DNA of 59,094 nt from Flavobacteriales bacterium (GCA_028281825.1 JANQJC010000081.1:1-59094); one strand, 5' to 3'. Counted from the stretch's first letter, positions 1 to 10,082 are shown. The notes: generated by a model not told the origin, from the letters alone. Translations and numbers: made by a program.

Positions 1-770
1 GCTACGCCAGCCTTTCGAGCGATGGAAACCTGTTTTATTTCTGCAGCGAGCGTGAAATGGATGGTTTGAAAAGAATAGGCTTTGGTAATGGTGACATATA
101 TGTATCTAAGAAAATAGGTAGAAAGGAATGGGAAAAACCAAAAAACTTAGGTGCTCCCATTAATACGGAAGATGACCAGGTGGGTGTTTTTATTCATCCT
201 GATGGAAAAACACTCTTTTTCAGCAGCAAAGGCCATCAAGGCATGGGTGGATATGACATTTTCATAACTAAGAAACAAGAAGACGGTACATGGAGTGAAC
301 CTAAAAACCTTGGTTACCCCATCAACTCAATATACGATGATAGGGACTTCAGCATGAGTACCGATGGCTCAAAAGCCTGGTTCTGCTCTAATCGCCCGGG
401 TGGTTTCGGTTTGACAGATATTTACGAAATAGACCTAAGCAAATATGACCTATTAGATGAAGGCAAGGCTCCAGAATTGAAAGCCAATCTTTCAATCTTG
501 AAAGGAAAAGTTCGTGACTCAAAAGATGCTCGTGGACTGGAAGTAACGGTTCAAATTTTAGATAAAGAGGGAAAACCCATAAACAGGATAGACTCAGATG
601 AAAACGGTGACTACTTCATTACATTAAAAGGCGATAATGAGTATCAACTTATAGTAGAACAAGAAGGGTATGACAAGTTTACTGAAAAGGTAATGCTCAA
701 AAAAGGCGAGAAGGAAGTGTTTACACTATTCAAGCCTATCACACTAAACCAAGTTGCCCCAAAAGAATAA
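1..770 (+). CDS. PD40 beta-propeller and CRD-domain protein, 5' end cut by window
   Basis: The open frame runs in from before base 1; the first ATG, at base 57, sits inside a propeller blade and is not the start. The visible part has two to three WD40-like PD40 blades (motifs such as LSSDGNLFYF, HPDGKTLFFSS, STDGSKAWFCSNRPGG). A carboxypeptidase-regulatory-like beta-sandwich follows (about the last 95 residues, with DENGDYFITL and EGYDKF). This order occurs in Bacteroidota envelope proteins, including T9SS component PorE, but those usually end in an OmpA peptidoglycan-binding domain and this one stops right after the sandwich. The export signal is upstream and unseen. It converges with the next gene, 3 bases apart. 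Cargo or partner is unknown. Confidence 0.8.
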   Translation, partial: YASLSSDGNLFYFCSEREMDGLKRIGFGNGDIYVSKKIGRKEWEKPKNLGAPINTEDDQVGVFIHPDGKTLFFSSKGHQGMGGYDIFITKKQEDGTWSEPKNLGYPINSIYDDRDFSMSTDGSKAWFCSNRPGGFGLTDIYEIDLSKYDLLDEGKAPELKANLSILKGKVRDSKDARGLEVTVQILDKEGKPINRIDSDENGDYFITLKGDNEYQLIVEQEGYDKFTEKVMLKKGEKEVFTLFKPITLNQVAPKE

Positions 771-773
771 GGT

Positions 774-1325
774 TTATTTTTCTTCTACTTCGGGCAAGGC
801 TATCCACTTCACATCCTTATACAATGTATCGATATAGCTTTGAAACTTATTAAGCTCCATGGGGGCGTGTTGCTTATTGAAAATACGCTTGCGCTTGCCA
901 TCAATTTTCACAGTGGTAATAGTAGATGGAAAGTCTGCTATCTGGCTCGGATATTCATCTTTAAAATCAAAATAGCCTATCTCAATGGCTCTATCCTTTA
1001 TGGCTTGTAGTTTATCCTTATCTACTATGGCATAATACCTACCCACATTATCTACAAATCTTTTACCATAGTACTCTGTGTAACCACTATCATAAATTTC
1101 CATTTTGTAGATAGGGCAAGTACCAAAACAAGGGGTCCTTTCAATACTGGCAAACAAGCTATCATTGGGGTCACCATAGCTGGCTGGCGGCATCTCGACT
1201 GGTGCTTCAGTTATTTCTTCTGAAGACTGCTCAGTAGATGCAGTGTCTTTAACGGTTTCTTTCTTGCTTTTGCAGGCACCAAAACTAAGGGTAGCCGCGA
1301 TAAGTGCTAAAACAAAATATCTCAT
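774..1325 (-). CDS. DUF6438-type lipoprotein
   Basis: This 183-residue predicted lipoprotein has a signal peptide ending in a lipobox (LSFGAC) and an acidic, low-complexity linker over about residues 20-50. The C-terminal domain (about 60-175) contains the CFGTCPIYKMEIYDSG signature and a later Tyr-Gly-Lys segment, which I recognise as DUF6438, a family of unknown function common in Bacteroidota. The two Cys of CFGTC could form a disulfide. It follows yidC by 5 bases and is the last gene of a leftward pyrG-yidC-lipoprotein unit. Cell location (periplasm-facing inner or outer membrane) is inferred from the lipobox; function is unknown. Confidence 0.75.
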   Translation of the reverse strand: MRYFVLALIAATLSFGACKSKKETVKDTASTEQSSEEITEAPVEMPPASYGDPNDSLFASIERTPCFGTCPIYKMEIYDSGYTEYYGKRFVDNVGRYYAIVDKDKLQAIKDRAIEIGYFDFKDEYPSQIADFPSTITTVKIDGKRKRIFNKQHAPMELNKFQSYIDTLYKDVKWIALPEVEEK

Positions 1326-1330
1326 AAGTA

Positions 1331-3229
1331 TTATTTTCCTCCCTTTCTTCTCTCAGAACGTGGCATCTTGTAACCCTGCTGTTTTGCCATCTCTTCCAGT
1401 CTTTTTTGAAAGGCTGATTCTTTTTTAGGTTTCTTCTTATTCGCTTCAATCTTAGCATGAATAGCATCTTCGTCTATCAGCTTGGTGAAAATAAATTGCT
1501 GAGTAAATGTGATGATATTCGCCAGGAAGTAGTAGTAGCTCAACCCCGATGCGTAACTATTAAAGAAGCCCAGGAACATGATTGGCATTAGATACATCAT
1601 CCACTTCATTTGCGCAGCCATAGCATCATTGCCACCACCCATCATGTTAGAATTCATGCGGGTATAGATGATAGTAGTCACCGTCATCAAAAGTGTGAAT
1701 AGGCTCACATGATCACCATAGAAGGGGATATTAAAAGGTAAATCAAATATAGAGTCATAGCTTGATAGGTCATCCGCCCAAAGGAATGATTGCTGCCTCA
1801 ATTCAATAGAGGCGGGGAAAAAGCGGAACATGGCTATTAATATGGGCATTTGCAATAATGCAGGTATACATCCTGCTAGGGGGTTTACACCAGCCTTGCG
1901 ATAGAGTGCCATAGTTGCCTGCTGCTTCTCCATAGCATCCTTGCCCTCATATTGCTTATTAAGCTCTGCGATTTCAGGTTTTAAAACCCTCATTTTAGCT
2001 GAAGACATATATGACTTATAGGCAATTGGTAGTAATACCAATTTCAAAAGTACGGTGAGTATCAAAATGATAAGCCCATAATTTAAGCCAAAACCATCCA
2101 AAAAGTTAAAGACAGGAATAACTGCAAATTTATTTATCCAACCAAATATGCCCCAGCCAAGAGGTAGCATATCCTCAAAGTCTAGTTTATATTTTCTAAG
2201 TGTTTGATAATGAGTTGGTCCATAGAAAAGAGCCAAGTCATAACTCACATTATCAGAAGCCTGGAAAGGCAAGGTAAATTGTGCCTCAACATCCTTCACA
2301 TAGTGAGTATCGTCTTCTTTATACCTTGATTTTATTTTGGCACCAGAGTTAAAGCCTTCTTTAGAGATTATCACAGATGTAAAGAACTGCTGCTTGAACG
2401 CTATCCACCGTGTTTTTTCCTCTACTTCGTCGTCTTTTTCTTCCCCGCTTTCTGACAGATTATCCACATCATCACCTAAAACCTTGTAGTGAACAGAGGT
2501 TGCCATACGCTCATTTTGCAGGCTTTTTTCCTGACTAGGTAAACGAGCTGCCCAATCGATGGTAACCTTATCGGCGGTGTTATCAACAATACCATTGAGC
2601 CCCACAAAATTGATATCATAGTCAACCAAGTACTTATCACCATATAGCTTGTAGACATACTCAATATATCCACCATTATCGGCCATAGCTCGCATACTAA
2701 TACTAGCTGAGTCTGTTCCAGCAACATTAATAGCACCACCTACTGGCTCAAAGTACAAGTCTTCGGTTGTGATATTGCGATTGGCGTGTGAGAAAGTAAG
2801 ATTAAACTTATTAGTATCACCATCAAACAACATCAAGGGCAATGAGTCATAAGTACGATAATCTTTTAGCCTAACTGAGTAAACCCTACCACCCTTAGTT
2901 GAAAGCTTCATCACCAGCTTTTCATTCTCCAAGGTGATGAATTCCTGCTCTCCATTTGCAGAAGGAGCGAATGCGCCAAATGCATTTTTTGTCCTTTCCG
3001 CTCTTGCCGAGTCGGTTAATTCCTCTGTTTCAGCTATAATTTGGGTAGTATCAATTGGTGCTGCCGCCTTCTCAGCTTCCAACGCCTTATTCATTGAATC
3101 AACCTGTGCAATAGAATCTTGCTTGCGTTTCATAGCAGCAACTTCCTCCTTTGAAGGTTGATTGAGAATAGTAAAAACTATCATAATCACCACTATCAGC
3201 GAAATGCCGATAATAGTATTCTTATCCAT
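1331..3229 (-). CDS. yidC: Membrane protein insertase YidC
   Basis: YidC inserts and folds proteins in the inner membrane, alone or with SecYEG. The protein begins MDKNTIIGISLIVVIMIVF, a first membrane segment. A charged linker and a large periplasmic P1 domain follow (about residues 75-340), then the conserved YidC/Oxa1 core (about 355-600) with LILILTVLLKLVLLPI, the NPLAGCIPALLQMPILIAMFRFF segment split by the core loops, and a basic C-terminal tail suited to ribosome contact. Length (632 residues) is normal for Bacteroidota. An in-frame ATG five codons upstream at 3244 is possible, but family members begin at MDKNTIIG. It lies 77 bases downstream of pyrG and is probably co-transcribed. Confidence 0.96.
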   Translation of the reverse strand: MDKNTIIGISLIVVIMIVFTILNQPSKEEVAAMKRKQDSIAQVDSMNKALEAEKAAAPIDTTQIIAETEELTDSARAERTKNAFGAFAPSANGEQEFITLENEKLVMKLSTKGGRVYSVRLKDYRTYDSLPLMLFDGDTNKFNLTFSHANRNITTEDLYFEPVGGAINVAGTDSASISMRAMADNGGYIEYVYKLYGDKYLVDYDINFVGLNGIVDNTADKVTIDWAARLPSQEKSLQNERMATSVHYKVLGDDVDNLSESGEEKDDEVEEKTRWIAFKQQFFTSVIISKEGFNSGAKIKSRYKEDDTHYVKDVEAQFTLPFQASDNVSYDLALFYGPTHYQTLRKYKLDFEDMLPLGWGIFGWINKFAVIPVFNFLDGFGLNYGLIILILTVLLKLVLLPIAYKSYMSSAKMRVLKPEIAELNKQYEGKDAMEKQQATMALYRKAGVNPLAGCIPALLQMPILIAMFRFFPASIELRQQSFLWADDLSSYDSIFDLPFNIPFYGDHVSLFTLLMTVTTIIYTRMNSNMMGGGNDAMAAQMKWMMYLMPIMFLGFFNSYASGLSYYYFLANIITFTQQFIFTKLIDEDAIHAKIEANKKKPKKESAFQKRLEEMAKQQGYKMPRSERRKGGK

Positions 3230-3321
3230 GGAGTTGTTTTGCATGACCGCAAAGATATGTTATTGTGAGCAAAAGAAAGGTTAATATTACCTGTAATTGA
3301 CCTAGCGTAGTGAAGGTTTGC

Positions 3322-4938
3322 TTAGGCTTTACCAGCTTTTTCAAGAGCAGCTTTCACAAACCGTACAAATAGTGGGTGTGGATTGGCAACAGTACTCTTA
3401 TACTCGGGGTGAAACTGACAACCAATAAACCAAGGGTGGTCCTTCAATTCAACCATTTCAACCAGGTCGCCATCAGGGTTGATACCCGAAGCCACCATTC
3501 CGGCTTTCTCAAATTTGTCTTTGAATTTATTATTGAACTCATAGCGGTGGCGGTGTCTTTCCTCAATATTGGCTTTGCTGTATACCGCATGAGCCTTGGT
3601 TCCTCGCTTTAATTTACATGGGTAAGCACCCAGCCTCATGGTACCGCCTTTGTTCTTGATATTCTTTTGGTCTTCCATGATATCAATCACAGGATACCTG
3701 GTATCCGAGTCTACCTCAGTCGTATGGGCACCTTTTAGTTTTAAAACATTACGAGCAAATTCTATTACTGCACATTGCATACCCAAACATATACCTAAAA
3801 ACGGAATGTTGTTCTCCCTTGCATACTTTACAGCCTCTATCTTCCCGTCAATACCCCTATCACCAAACCCTGGGGCAACTAGTATACCTTTCAACCTTCT
3901 TAACTTACCTACAACATTGTCTGCATTGATATCTTCGGAGTGAATCATCTCTAAATTCACTTTGCACTCGTTGGAAACGCCTGCATGTATAAAGGCTTCA
4001 GCTATTGACTTATAGGCATCTTGCAACTCTACGTACTTACCCACCAGTCCAATTTTCACTTCAGCAGTAGGATTCTTTAGTATTCCCAAAAAACCTTTCC
4101 ATTGAGCCATATCAGGCTCTTTGCTCACTGGCAGTTTGAGCTTCCTGAGAACTACCTTATCCAATTCCTCTTTCATCATCAAAAGGGGAACATCATAGAT
4201 ACTCTCAGCGTCTAACGACTCGATAACTGCATTGGAAGTAACGTTACAGAAGAGTGCAATTTTCTTTTTAAGGTCTTTTGGTATATGCCTGTCACTGCGG
4301 CAGACCAATACATCTGGCTGAATACCATATTCCAAAAGTGCTTTTACTGAATGCTGGGTAGGCTTGGTCTTTAGCTCACCTGCTGCCTTCAAGTAGGGTA
4401 TTAAAGTAAGGTGAATTACCAAAAAGTTGTTGACACCAACTTCCCATCTTAACTGCCTCACAGCTTCAATGTATGGTAATGACTCAATGTCACCTACGGT
4501 ACCACCAATCTCGGTTATCACTATTTCATACTCGCCAGTCTCGCCCAGCAGTTTTATCCTTCGCTTGATTTCATCAGTGATGTGAGGGATAACCTGAACG
4601 GTTTTTCCTAAGTAAGCACCTTCACGCTCTTTATTGATAACCGTTTGGTAAATACTACCAGTAGTAACATTATTAGCTTGTGAAGTAGGTACGTTCAAAT
4701 ATCTCTCGTAGTGCCCTAGGTCTAGGTCTGTCTCTGCCCCGTCATTGGTTACGTAGCACTCGCCATGTTCGTATGGATTAAGCGTTCCCGGGTCAACGTT
4801 GATGTAAGGGTCAAGCTTCTGAATGGTAACTGATTTACCGCGCGCTTGAAGTAGTTTAGCTAAAGAAGCCGATATGATACCCTTGCCTAATGATGACGTA
4901 ACCCCTCCTGTAACGAAAATGTATTTTGTGTTTGGCAT
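3322..4938 (-). CDS. pyrG: CTP synthase
   Basis: CTP synthase makes CTP from UTP, ATP and glutamine, the last step of pyrimidine nucleotide synthesis, in the cytosol. At 538 residues it has the usual two parts. The N-terminal synthetase (about 1-270) has the SSLGKGI ATP loop, [19 protein letters not shown] and GGTVGDIES. The C-terminal class I glutamine amidotransferase (about 300-535) has the GICLGMQ nucleophile Cys and the HPEY His/Glu. All core motifs are present. It is the first gene of the leftward pyrG-yidC-DUF6438 unit. The start [13 protein letters not shown] is the family start. Confidence 0.98.
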   Translation of the reverse strand: MPNTKYIFVTGGVTSSLGKGIISASLAKLLQARGKSVTIQKLDPYINVDPGTLNPYEHGECYVTNDGAETDLDLGHYERYLNVPTSQANNVTTGSIYQTVINKEREGAYLGKTVQVIPHITDEIKRRIKLLGETGEYEIVITEIGGTVGDIESLPYIEAVRQLRWEVGVNNFLVIHLTLIPYLKAAGELKTKPTQHSVKALLEYGIQPDVLVCRSDRHIPKDLKKKIALFCNVTSNAVIESLDAESIYDVPLLMMKEELDKVVLRKLKLPVSKEPDMAQWKGFLGILKNPTAEVKIGLVGKYVELQDAYKSIAEAFIHAGVSNECKVNLEMIHSEDINADNVVGKLRRLKGILVAPGFGDRGIDGKIEAVKYARENNIPFLGICLGMQCAVIEFARNVLKLKGAHTTEVDSDTRYPVIDIMEDQKNIKNKGGTMRLGAYPCKLKRGTKAHAVYSKANIEERHRHRYEFNNKFKDKFEKAGMVASGINPDGDLVEMVELKDHPWFIGCQFHPEYKSTVANPHPLFVRFVKAALEKAGKA

Positions 4939-5021
4939 AGTTGGCTCCCGGAAAAATTTTCCGAGGGCAAAACTAAAAAAATGATTGCACAGCCGAAAGA
5001 ATTAATTTGGGAGCATCCAAT

Positions 5022-5543
5022 TTAGTTACTGTACCTCACATTCTCAAAGGTGCCATTTTGTATTAAGCCAACATTATTGCTATTGTAGTAATCTCGTGCA
5101 CTGAATGAGAACCTACCACTTATAATCTTCCTAACCTGGTCATGGCTGGTGATTACCACATGGCCTGTATCAGTTATTTCAAATACAAAATAGTCATCCC
5201 CCACGTCAACTGAGGCTCCGGTAATAGGCAAAGAGGTGTTTTCTGTTACTCCAGAGAAAACAAAAAACAAATCACCCCCTCCCGTTCCTGACGAGCTTAC
5301 ACTTATCCCATTACCCTGCTGGCTGCCGCCTGCAGTATTAGCCACATAGGTCAAACCTTCCACTGAAGCTGTTAAAGTTGCTGGAAATGGGCAAGGCTCA
5401 CATTCACCACCGCAGTCTATTTCTGTTTCGCCATTATCTCTTTTATTGTTGTTGCAGGTTTCTTCAGGTGTTTCTTCCTTATTGCAACCAATAATAGCCA
5501 CACTTAGCGTGGCAGCAAACAATAGGTAAATTATCTTTTTCAT
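5022..5543 (-). CDS. Cys-rich-linker lipoprotein, unknown function
   Basis: This 173-residue lipoprotein has a signal peptide ending at AIIGC. The lipobox is followed by a short Cys-rich stretch with spacing CNNNKRDNGETEIDCGG then ECEPC, a motif I have seen in many flavobacterial surface proteins, possibly disulfide-bonded or calcium-binding. The rest (about 55-173) is Gly/Ser/Thr-rich and beta-like, ending NGTFENVRYSN. This resembles the DUF6252-type lipoproteins of this phylum, though that assignment is tentative. It lies 18 bases downstream of the beta-barrel gene on the same strand, so the two may be co-expressed at the outer membrane. No catalytic motif is seen. Confidence 0.65.
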   Translation of the reverse strand: MKKIIYLLFAATLSVAIIGCNKEETPEETCNNNKRDNGETEIDCGGECEPCPFPATLTASVEGLTYVANTAGGSQQGNGISVSSSGTGGGDLFFVFSGVTENTSLPITGASVDVGDDYFVFEITDTGHVVITSHDQVRKIISGRFSFSARDYYNSNNVGLIQNGTFENVRYSN

Positions 5544-5561
5544 ATCTAAAAACTGTTATGA

Positions 5562-6248
5562 TTAAAACTCAACGCCTATTCTGAAGGTAAGCCCACCATC
5601 AGACACAAGCGAATTTGAGATAGGAATACCCACATATTTATACCCTAAATTCAGGCCCATGCCTACTTTTTGGGTCAAGGCTACTCTCACACCAAAAGCA
5701 GGACTGGCCATGAACCCATGCAACACACCACCGCCTGCCGACCACATATTGTAACCGAGCCCTAAATCAAAGTAGGGGGTTAGGCGGCTTTTAAGAAAGT
5801 AAGCCCTAAAATCCAAGTATGCAGGCACACTCACGAATCCAGAAGCCAATTCAGCACCTATACCTAAACCCATAAAAAAGTGCGGACTAAAACGGTATCC
5901 GTTTACCAGTACCATTGAAAATGCAGTAAAATCTCCAGGGAAGGCGATAAAACCCATTTCATAAGATGCTCCAAAGCCCTTGGATTTAAAGCCATAGTCA
6001 CCAGCACCATTGGCCCCACTACCCTTTTCTGGTATCTCGCGGGTTATTTTTTCTATTTCTTCTATCTTATAGAAGAAAACGTTAGTCCCACTTTTAATTT
6101 TAAGGGAAACCCCTGGCACAAATTCTACAATAATGCCACGGATTACTGAGCCATTTTTGAGGTAGACAACTTCCTCATAATTGCTCTGGGCTATAGCACT
6201 TGCAGCAAACACCATTAAAATTAGCAGAGTAGTAAAGAGCTTTTTCAT
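5562..6248 (-). CDS. Outer membrane beta-barrel family protein
   Basis: This 228-residue protein has a clear Sec signal peptide (ending ASAIAQ). A short domain at about 22-70 (EEVVYLKNGSVIRGIIVEFVPG ... KIEEIEKITRE) resembles the small beta modules that precede barrels in Bacteroidota. Alternating hydrophobic beta-strands follow and the chain ends in Phe (TFRIGVEF), the usual signal for assembly by the outer-membrane BAM machinery. It is likely an eight-strand outer membrane barrel of unknown role. It forms a likely pair with the downstream lipoprotein, and upstream lies the strong terminator of the Omp28-like gene. Confidence 0.7.
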   Translation of the reverse strand: MKKLFTTLLILMVFAASAIAQSNYEEVVYLKNGSVIRGIIVEFVPGVSLKIKSGTNVFFYKIEEIEKITREIPEKGSGANGAGDYGFKSKGFGASYEMGFIAFPGDFTAFSMVLVNGYRFSPHFFMGLGIGAELASGFVSVPAYLDFRAYFLKSRLTPYFDLGLGYNMWSAGGGVLHGFMASPAFGVRVALTQKVGMGLNLGYKYVGIPISNSLVSDGGLTFRIGVEF

Positions 6249-6375
6249 AAAACACGATTAAAGTGCGAATTTAGGAAGTTTTGCTTTACCAGTGAAAAAG
6301 CTTTAATGCTTCGTAAACTTATGTTGGGTAGTTGCTCCATTTGAGTTTAGTTCAGGACGGGACACTTTATTTAAC

Positions 6376-6401
6376 AAAAAAGGCGGGATACTCCCGCCTT
6401 T
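6376..6401 (-). terminator. Rho-independent terminator after the Omp28-like gene
   Basis: On the minus strand a perfect 10-bp stem (arms 6379-6388 and 6392-6401, core GGCGGGA/TCCCGCC) with a 3-base loop is followed by a run of T. It lies 23 bases after the stop of the 6424-7788 gene, so it ends that transcript before the beta-barrel gene. Confidence 0.88.
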
Positions 6402-6423
6402 CAGTAATAATCTTTAACTGAGT

Positions 6424-7788
6424 TTAAAACTTCACTAAGCGTTTGGCATAAGTGTAGTTATCAGCCTGCAACCTAAGTGTATAGAAACCCGGACTCAAGC
6501 CCATACCACTCATGTCAATATTTAGCAAGCTATAGTTGCTGGTATTGCCATATTCTTTTGCGTAAACCATTTGTCCATCAATTGAATATATCTCAACAGC
6601 TACTTTATCAGCTGATTGTGGTAACTCAACTGTGAAGAAGTCATTGAATGGATTAGGATATATGTTAATACTGTTATCAACTTTAGTAGGCTCCTCCACT
6701 GAAGTTATGTAACCAGCCTTGGCTGCATTGGCTGCCCAAGTAGTGTTGCTCTCTTTTTTGAATACAACAGCAATCACTGTCAACTTATCAATATCCCATC
6801 CTGAAGGAATGGTATAGTTGTAAGAATGGCTATAATCTGTGTTAGCAGCAGGGCTAGATGGAATAATACCACCAGTACCTGTTGCACCACCTAACATATG
6901 GCGAACTAGGTTATTGTGAATATAACCTGCAGGGGCATTGGTTTGTGGACCCGAAATACCGCTCTCCAATATGTAAGCGTTAATATAATAGTCACCAGCT
7001 TCAGCATACTTGAAGTTAACATCTATATCAGCTGTAAGCACCTTGGTTGAACTGTTAACATTCATGCTCAAAGTAATTGCAACAGGGCTGATGCTGCCCG
7101 ATTTACCGCTTACTTGACTTCCCCAGGTATTGTGTCCTGAGTTGATTTCATAACCACCAAACTCTCCCATATCTAGCACACCACCAGGGGTGAATATGCC
7201 AGAAGGGTAGTAGTCTTCCATGTAGTTTTCACCAGCTGTAAATGAGTAAGAGTCACTATTGTGGAACTTAGCCACAGCTACTTCAGGGCTAGATGCCATA
7301 TCTTGGGCAACAGTATTGGCAGGTGGGCAATGCTGACACCATGTAGCTGTATACACTTCAAACAGGGTAACTTTTGAAGCATAATTGTCAATTGCCTTAA
7401 AATTAACTGTTACGGTATCATTAGCATAATTAGTCTCACCCACTGCCTGCACCCAAATCTTCAATACATGAGCACCTTGCGAACTCACATTTAAAGGAGT
7501 ATTATGGGTATGTGGCATATAATAACCACCTGTGGGAAGCCCACCGCTTGAAATGTTAACAGTTTGCCCCCAATTGATAGAGCCATTATCCAAAGTCCAA
7601 CCAATTTTAAACTGGGTGATGTTTGAACCACTGGCATTTTTTAGGTTGCACTTGATAGTATAACCAGTGTTAGTCTTGACGTAAGGGCTAACCGATACGC
7701 TGGTAAGGTAACCATCGCCCGCAAAAGTGCTTAGTGCGGGAAAAAGTAATAATGTGGTAATTACTAATAGTTGAGTAAAGTTTTTCAT
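6424..7788 (-). CDS. Omp28-like thioredoxin-fold protein with T9SS sorting domain
   Basis: This is a 454-residue exported protein. It has a signal peptide (ending TFAG), then an Ig-like N-terminal half (about 25-135). A thioredoxin-like Omp28 domain follows (about 138-330) with CTATWCQHCPPANT-type sequence, so the active-site pair is CQHC, together with YYPSGIFTPGG. The C-terminus (about 375-454) is a type A T9SS sorting domain with NIYPNPFNDFF and a final GFYTLRLQ-type strand. It is expected to be secreted across the outer membrane and attached to the surface. Omp28-related proteins are surface proteins of uncertain role; the CxxC suggests redox or structural disulfide chemistry, which is inference. 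It is a single-gene unit ended by its own terminator. Confidence 0.85.
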   Translation of the reverse strand: MKNFTQLLVITTLLLFPALSTFAGDGYLTSVSVSPYVKTNTGYTIKCNLKNASGSNITQFKIGWTLDNGSINWGQTVNISSGGLPTGGYYMPHTHNTPLNVSSQGAHVLKIWVQAVGETNYANDTVTVNFKAIDNYASKVTLFEVYTATWCQHCPPANTVAQDMASSPEVAVAKFHNSDSYSFTAGENYMEDYYPSGIFTPGGVLDMGEFGGYEINSGHNTWGSQVSGKSGSISPVAITLSMNVNSSTKVLTADIDVNFKYAEAGDYYINAYILESGISGPQTNAPAGYIHNNLVRHMLGGATGTGGIIPSSPAANTDYSHSYNYTIPSGWDIDKLTVIAVVFKKESNTTWAANAAKAGYITSVEEPTKVDNSINIYPNPFNDFFTVELPQSADKVAVEIYSIDGQMVYAKEYGNTSNYSLLNIDMSGMGLSPGFYTLRLQADNYTYAKRLVKF

Positions 7789-7912
7789 AGGCTTTATATA
7801 AATATTGTTTTATGCAAAGTTATTGCTTTTATACATACAAATAACATTCCTGTGTTTTTAAGTTAACTTTACCCCAGCCTCAGACAATTCCTTTGTTGGC
7901 GAGGCCCTCAGT

Positions 7913-8962
7913 ATGAAAGTTGCTCTTATACATTATCGTTTGTTGCACAAAGGTGGGTTAGAAACCAGGCTCATCAATTACATGAATTATTTCTTAGAGC
8001 GAGGTGATGAAGTAACCATCATTTGTGCTAAGCAGTCAAAAGAGGTTACTGTTCCTAAGGGGGTACGAATACTCAAAACTAATTTGGGTATTATGCCCAA
8101 ACTTTATCGCAAGCGGTACTTCAACCATAAGCTGGCAAAAGTGATGGAAAAAGAACGGTTTGACTTTAGCCTGTCATTGGGGAGAACCTCACATCAGCAA
8201 ATGGTTTTGGCTCCAGGGAATCACTTGGGGTATTTAACAGCCTATAGTAGAAAACCATCAGGTATTGACGACAAAAACCAAATACTGTTGGACCAACTGT
8301 CTTTTGACTATTCAAAAGTCATCTTAGCTGCCTCTCAAATGATTGCTGATGAAGTGGTGAGCATGTATGGCCTTGCTCCTGAGAAAGTAAAAGTGCTTTT
8401 CCCCCCATTGGACACCTCAAAATTCAACCAGAGCAAAGGACCACAAAGAACAGAACTTAGAAAACAGTTTGGTATTAGTGAAGACAAAATCGCTTTTGCT
8501 TTTGTGTCTGCCAGCCACAGCCGCAAAGGGATGCCGATACTGTTAGAAGTTTTTAAACAATTGCCCGAAAAGTATGTGCTTTTGGTAGCAGGTGATAGAG
8601 TAAGAACTACTCTTCCCAATGTAAAAAACCTGGGTTACATCAGAAATACAGATGAACTCTATACCGCAACAAACTATACCATCCACCCTGCTACTTATGA
8701 GCCTTTCGGGCAAATCATTAGTGAGTCATTAGCCTGTGGGACACCAGTTTTAGTATCTCATCAGGTGGGTGCCAAAGAAATAGTTGGTGAGAGCGAAGGC
8801 GTTATCATCAATTCCTTCAAGCCGCAAGATTGGCTAACGGCAATACTTGAATTGGAGAATACCCCATTCTCTATTTCAGCTGATTTTATCAAACAAAATC
8901 AACTGTCTCTAAAAGACCACATGGATAAAATGTTAAGCATTTGGAATGATGTTAATAATTAA
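7913..8962 (+). CDS. Glycosyltransferase family 4
   Basis: This 349-residue cytosolic enzyme has the GT-B layout. The N-terminal acceptor half (about 1-165) has a Gly-rich start (HYRLLHKGGLETRL). The C-terminal donor half carries the family 4 signature EPFGQIISESLACGTPVL with the paired Glu of the E-x7-E motif and VGAKEIV following. Such enzymes transfer a sugar from a nucleotide-sugar to lipid A core, O-antigen, exopolysaccharide or glycolipid acceptors; the acceptor here cannot be told. It is divergent from the Omp28-like gene, and a TTCCTTTG -7-like element lies about 20 bases upstream. It stands alone, not in a polysaccharide cluster. Confidence 0.88.
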   Translation: MKVALIHYRLLHKGGLETRLINYMNYFLERGDEVTIICAKQSKEVTVPKGVRILKTNLGIMPKLYRKRYFNHKLAKVMEKERFDFSLSLGRTSHQQMVLAPGNHLGYLTAYSRKPSGIDDKNQILLDQLSFDYSKVILAASQMIADEVVSMYGLAPEKVKVLFPPLDTSKFNQSKGPQRTELRKQFGISEDKIAFAFVSASHSRKGMPILLEVFKQLPEKYVLLVAGDRVRTTLPNVKNLGYIRNTDELYTATNYTIHPATYEPFGQIISESLACGTPVLVSHQVGAKEIVGESEGVIINSFKPQDWLTAILELENTPFSISADFIKQNQLSLKDHMDKMLSIWNDVNN

Positions 8963-9007
8963 GCCTCTTACTTTTACCTTTAAACCATAAACTAAAAAAC
9001 AAACCCA

Positions 9008-9328
9008 ATGAAAAACTTAAACTTAATTCTTGTAGCCATTATTTTGGCTGGCGTGTTCTATTTATCTTTTACTGAGAAAAGCCCAGCTAGGCCTGAAGGT
9101 GAGGAGTATGAAGTGCTGGTTATTGGCATTCGCAATACCTATGGCATCTGTGAAGCAAAAGCAGGAAGCGAACCTGTTACACATAAAATGGCAATTGCCA
9201 ACTCAAAAAAGGGATGGATGAACCAAAACAAGGATATGGCCAACTATCTCCAAGGTTTATATGACCAAGGTTGGGAACTAGAAACAAACCTTGACGATAG
9301 ACAAATACTTTTTAAAAGAAAGAAATAG
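9008..9328 (+). CDS. Small single-span membrane protein, unknown function
   Basis: This 106-residue protein has one N-terminal membrane segment or signal (MKNLNLILVAIILAGVFYLSF) followed by an 80-residue soluble domain. The ending, YLQGLYDQGWELETNLDDRQILFKRK, resembles the DUF4177-type pattern in which a short helix precedes GWEL and a beta-strand; this is only a weak likeness. It follows the glycosyltransferase by 45 bases and may share its transcript. It converges with sdhB with one base between stop codons. No function is proposed. Confidence 0.6.
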   Translation: MKNLNLILVAIILAGVFYLSFTEKSPARPEGEEYEVLVIGIRNTYGICEAKAGSEPVTHKMAIANSKKGWMNQNKDMANYLQGLYDQGWELETNLDDRQILFKRKK

Positions 9329-9329
9329 C

Positions 9330-10082
9330 CTACTTTTCCGAACTAACTGAAGCTACTAAATACTCCCTGTTCATACGGGCAATATTCTCTAAAGAGATTT
9401 CTTTAGGGCATTCCACCTCGCAGGCACCAGTATTTGAGCAGTTACCAAAGCCTTCTTCGTCCATTTGCTTCACCATGTTGAGTACACGCTCAGTACGCTC
9501 AACCTTACCTTGAGGCAATAGCGCCAACTGGCTTACTTTAGCTGAAACAAACAACATTGCCGAAGAATTCTTACAACTGGCTACGCAAGCACCACAACCG
9601 ATACAGGTAGCAGCATCAAAGGCCTTGTCTGCATCTTCTTTTGGTACTGGAATATTATTGGCATCCTGAGTTCTGCCAGAAGTATTTACTGAAACAAAGC
9701 CACCCGCAGACATTACACGGTCAAAAGCAGTGCGGTCAACCACTAGGTCTTTAATTACTGGGAACGCAGATGCCCTCCAAGGCTCGATATAGATAGTATC
9801 GCCATCCTTAAAGCTGCGCATGTGCAACTGGCAAGTTGTAATCCCTTTGCCTGGGCCATGTGCCTCACCATTGATGTATAGACTGCACATCCCACAGATA
9901 CCCTCACGGCAATCATGATCGAATGCAATAGGCTCATCCCCTGCCTCAATCAATTGATTATTCAATACATCCAGCATTTCCAAAAAAGACATATCTGGTG
10001 AAACGTCAGTGATTTTATAATCCGCCATTTTACCTTTGTCGTTTGGGCTGCTTTGCCTCCAGATTTTTAAGTTAAGATTCAT
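9330..10082 (-). CDS. sdhB: Succinate dehydrogenase/fumarate reductase iron-sulfur subunit
   Basis: This 250-residue subunit carries electrons from SdhA flavin to the membrane cytochrome. It has a plant-type [2Fe-2S] domain with CREGICGMC and a later Cys (about 55-90), then two ferredoxin-like clusters ([11 protein letters not shown] and [12 protein letters not shown]). All Cys expected for [2Fe-2S], [4Fe-4S] and [3Fe-4S] centres are visible. It is the third gene of sdhCAB, 44 bases after sdhA. Those 44 bases hold a short imperfect TAGC/TTAGC repeat (10090-10126). Confidence 0.97.
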   Translation of the reverse strand: MNLNLKIWRQSSPNDKGKMADYKITDVSPDMSFLEMLDVLNNQLIEAGDEPIAFDHDCREGICGMCSLYINGEAHGPGKGITTCQLHMRSFKDGDTIYIEPWRASAFPVIKDLVVDRTAFDRVMSAGGFVSVNTSGRTQDANNIPVPKEDADKAFDAATCIGCGACVASCKNSSAMLFVSAKVSQLALLPQGKVERTERVLNMVKQMDEEGFGNCSNTGACEVECPKEISLENIARMNREYLVASVSSEK

